Assembly: GCA_038380795.1 (NCBI GenBank)
Contig: CM076264.1
Location: 7,876,001-7,940,000, forward strand
Reading direction: 5' to 3'
DNA from: Pyrocephalus nanus
Taxonomy: Eukaryota; Chordata; Aves; Passeriformes; Tyrannidae
Length of the DNA: 64,000 nt
A program made the position numbers and the translations under genes. This document shows, piece by piece, positions 63,554 to 64,000 of the stretch. The notes under the pieces were generated by a model. That model did not search any database and was not told the origin of the DNA. It saw only the letters and a list, made by a program, of their open reading frames with translations. The first letter of the stretch is position 1, and every line of letters starts with the position of its first letter.

Positions 63554-64000
63554 CGCTGAAATTTGTATTCTCACATTTCATCAGCAGTATGATCAGAAAC
63601 ATTATTTCTCTGTAGGACAGGGGAAGTATCCTATTGCTTCACTGTACATTTCAGAGGACAGGCCAATGTGCAGCCCATTGGAGATATTAATAACAGTATT
63701 TAGAAGTGGATAAAGTTTGACTTTGGGTTGCAGTCCAGTGATAAGTTTGGTTTCTTCAAGCTCATGCAGTCCAACTGTAGAGAACTTGCTAGTGTAAGGA
63801 AACAGCAATTCTTAATATCAAACTTACTTGGAAAAAACCCAAATATTTGACTGCCCACAGGCTCTTTTGTTTTTAATACATTTGGCTATTTGCATGCATG
63901 GATTGAATATAAAAATGCGGGGTGAATTGTGTTCTCTTTTTGTGGGTGCATTTTTCAACTTCTTGCTCTAAATCTAATAGTTGTGAGCTAAGCACAGGCA
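63554..64000. other. Intergenic, nothing recognised
   Basis: AT-rich, no gene or repeat recognised. Confidence 0.5.

Noticed and set aside
1..64000. CRISPR array, prokaryotic operon, tRNA or rRNA gene
   Set aside because: No regularly spaced direct repeats, no dense coding, and no cloverleaf or rRNA sequence recognised; the DNA is vertebrate in every respect.

Overview
This window looks like about 64 kb of bird nuclear DNA. It is AT-rich and almost free of genes. It carries CR1 LINE fragments with the avian-type 3' end (GAATCATAGAAT-like tails and the C-terminal end of CR1 ORF2 on the reverse strand), solo retroviral LTRs of families common in birds, and a few much older amniote SINE/LINE relics. 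Nothing prokaryotic, organellar or CRISPR-like was seen.

The only gene recognised is the 3' end of protocadherin-10 (PCDH10), on the + strand. Positions 1-3961 are read as intron, 3962-4267 as the penultimate coding exon, 4268-21640 as a 17.4-kb last intron, and 21641-21660 as the last coding piece, which supplies only the final residues (TRKRIC) and the stop codon. Both constitutive junctions are phase 1 and join cleanly. The large first exon (ectodomain, membrane segment) lies outside the window to the left. The 3' UTR starts at 21661. It has a proximal poly(A) signal at 22241 and may extend to about 24.3 kb.

From about 24.3 kb to the end I see no gene. This would be downstream intergenic DNA with CR1 copies (about 24.8, 35.3-36.4, 39.5, 40.0, 42.5, 47.6, 48.4, 63.3 kb), a nested repeat cluster at 35.3-37.0 kb (CR1 split by one LTR, cut by a second, next to a third), two GC-rich islands (28.4 and 30.8 kb), and several stretches that look like candidate conserved regulatory DNA (about 37.1, 43.3 and 52.2 kb).

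I found no undescribed multi-gene system. The most interesting observations concern possible unannotated PCDH10 C-terminal isoforms. One is a 96-nt open, phase 1-1, proline/serine-rich candidate cassette exon at 17246-17341. Another is a possible composite terminal exon at 4268-4318, where an in-frame stop overlaps an AATAAA. A weaker one is an exon-like block at 9681-9843. All three need RNA or comparative evidence.
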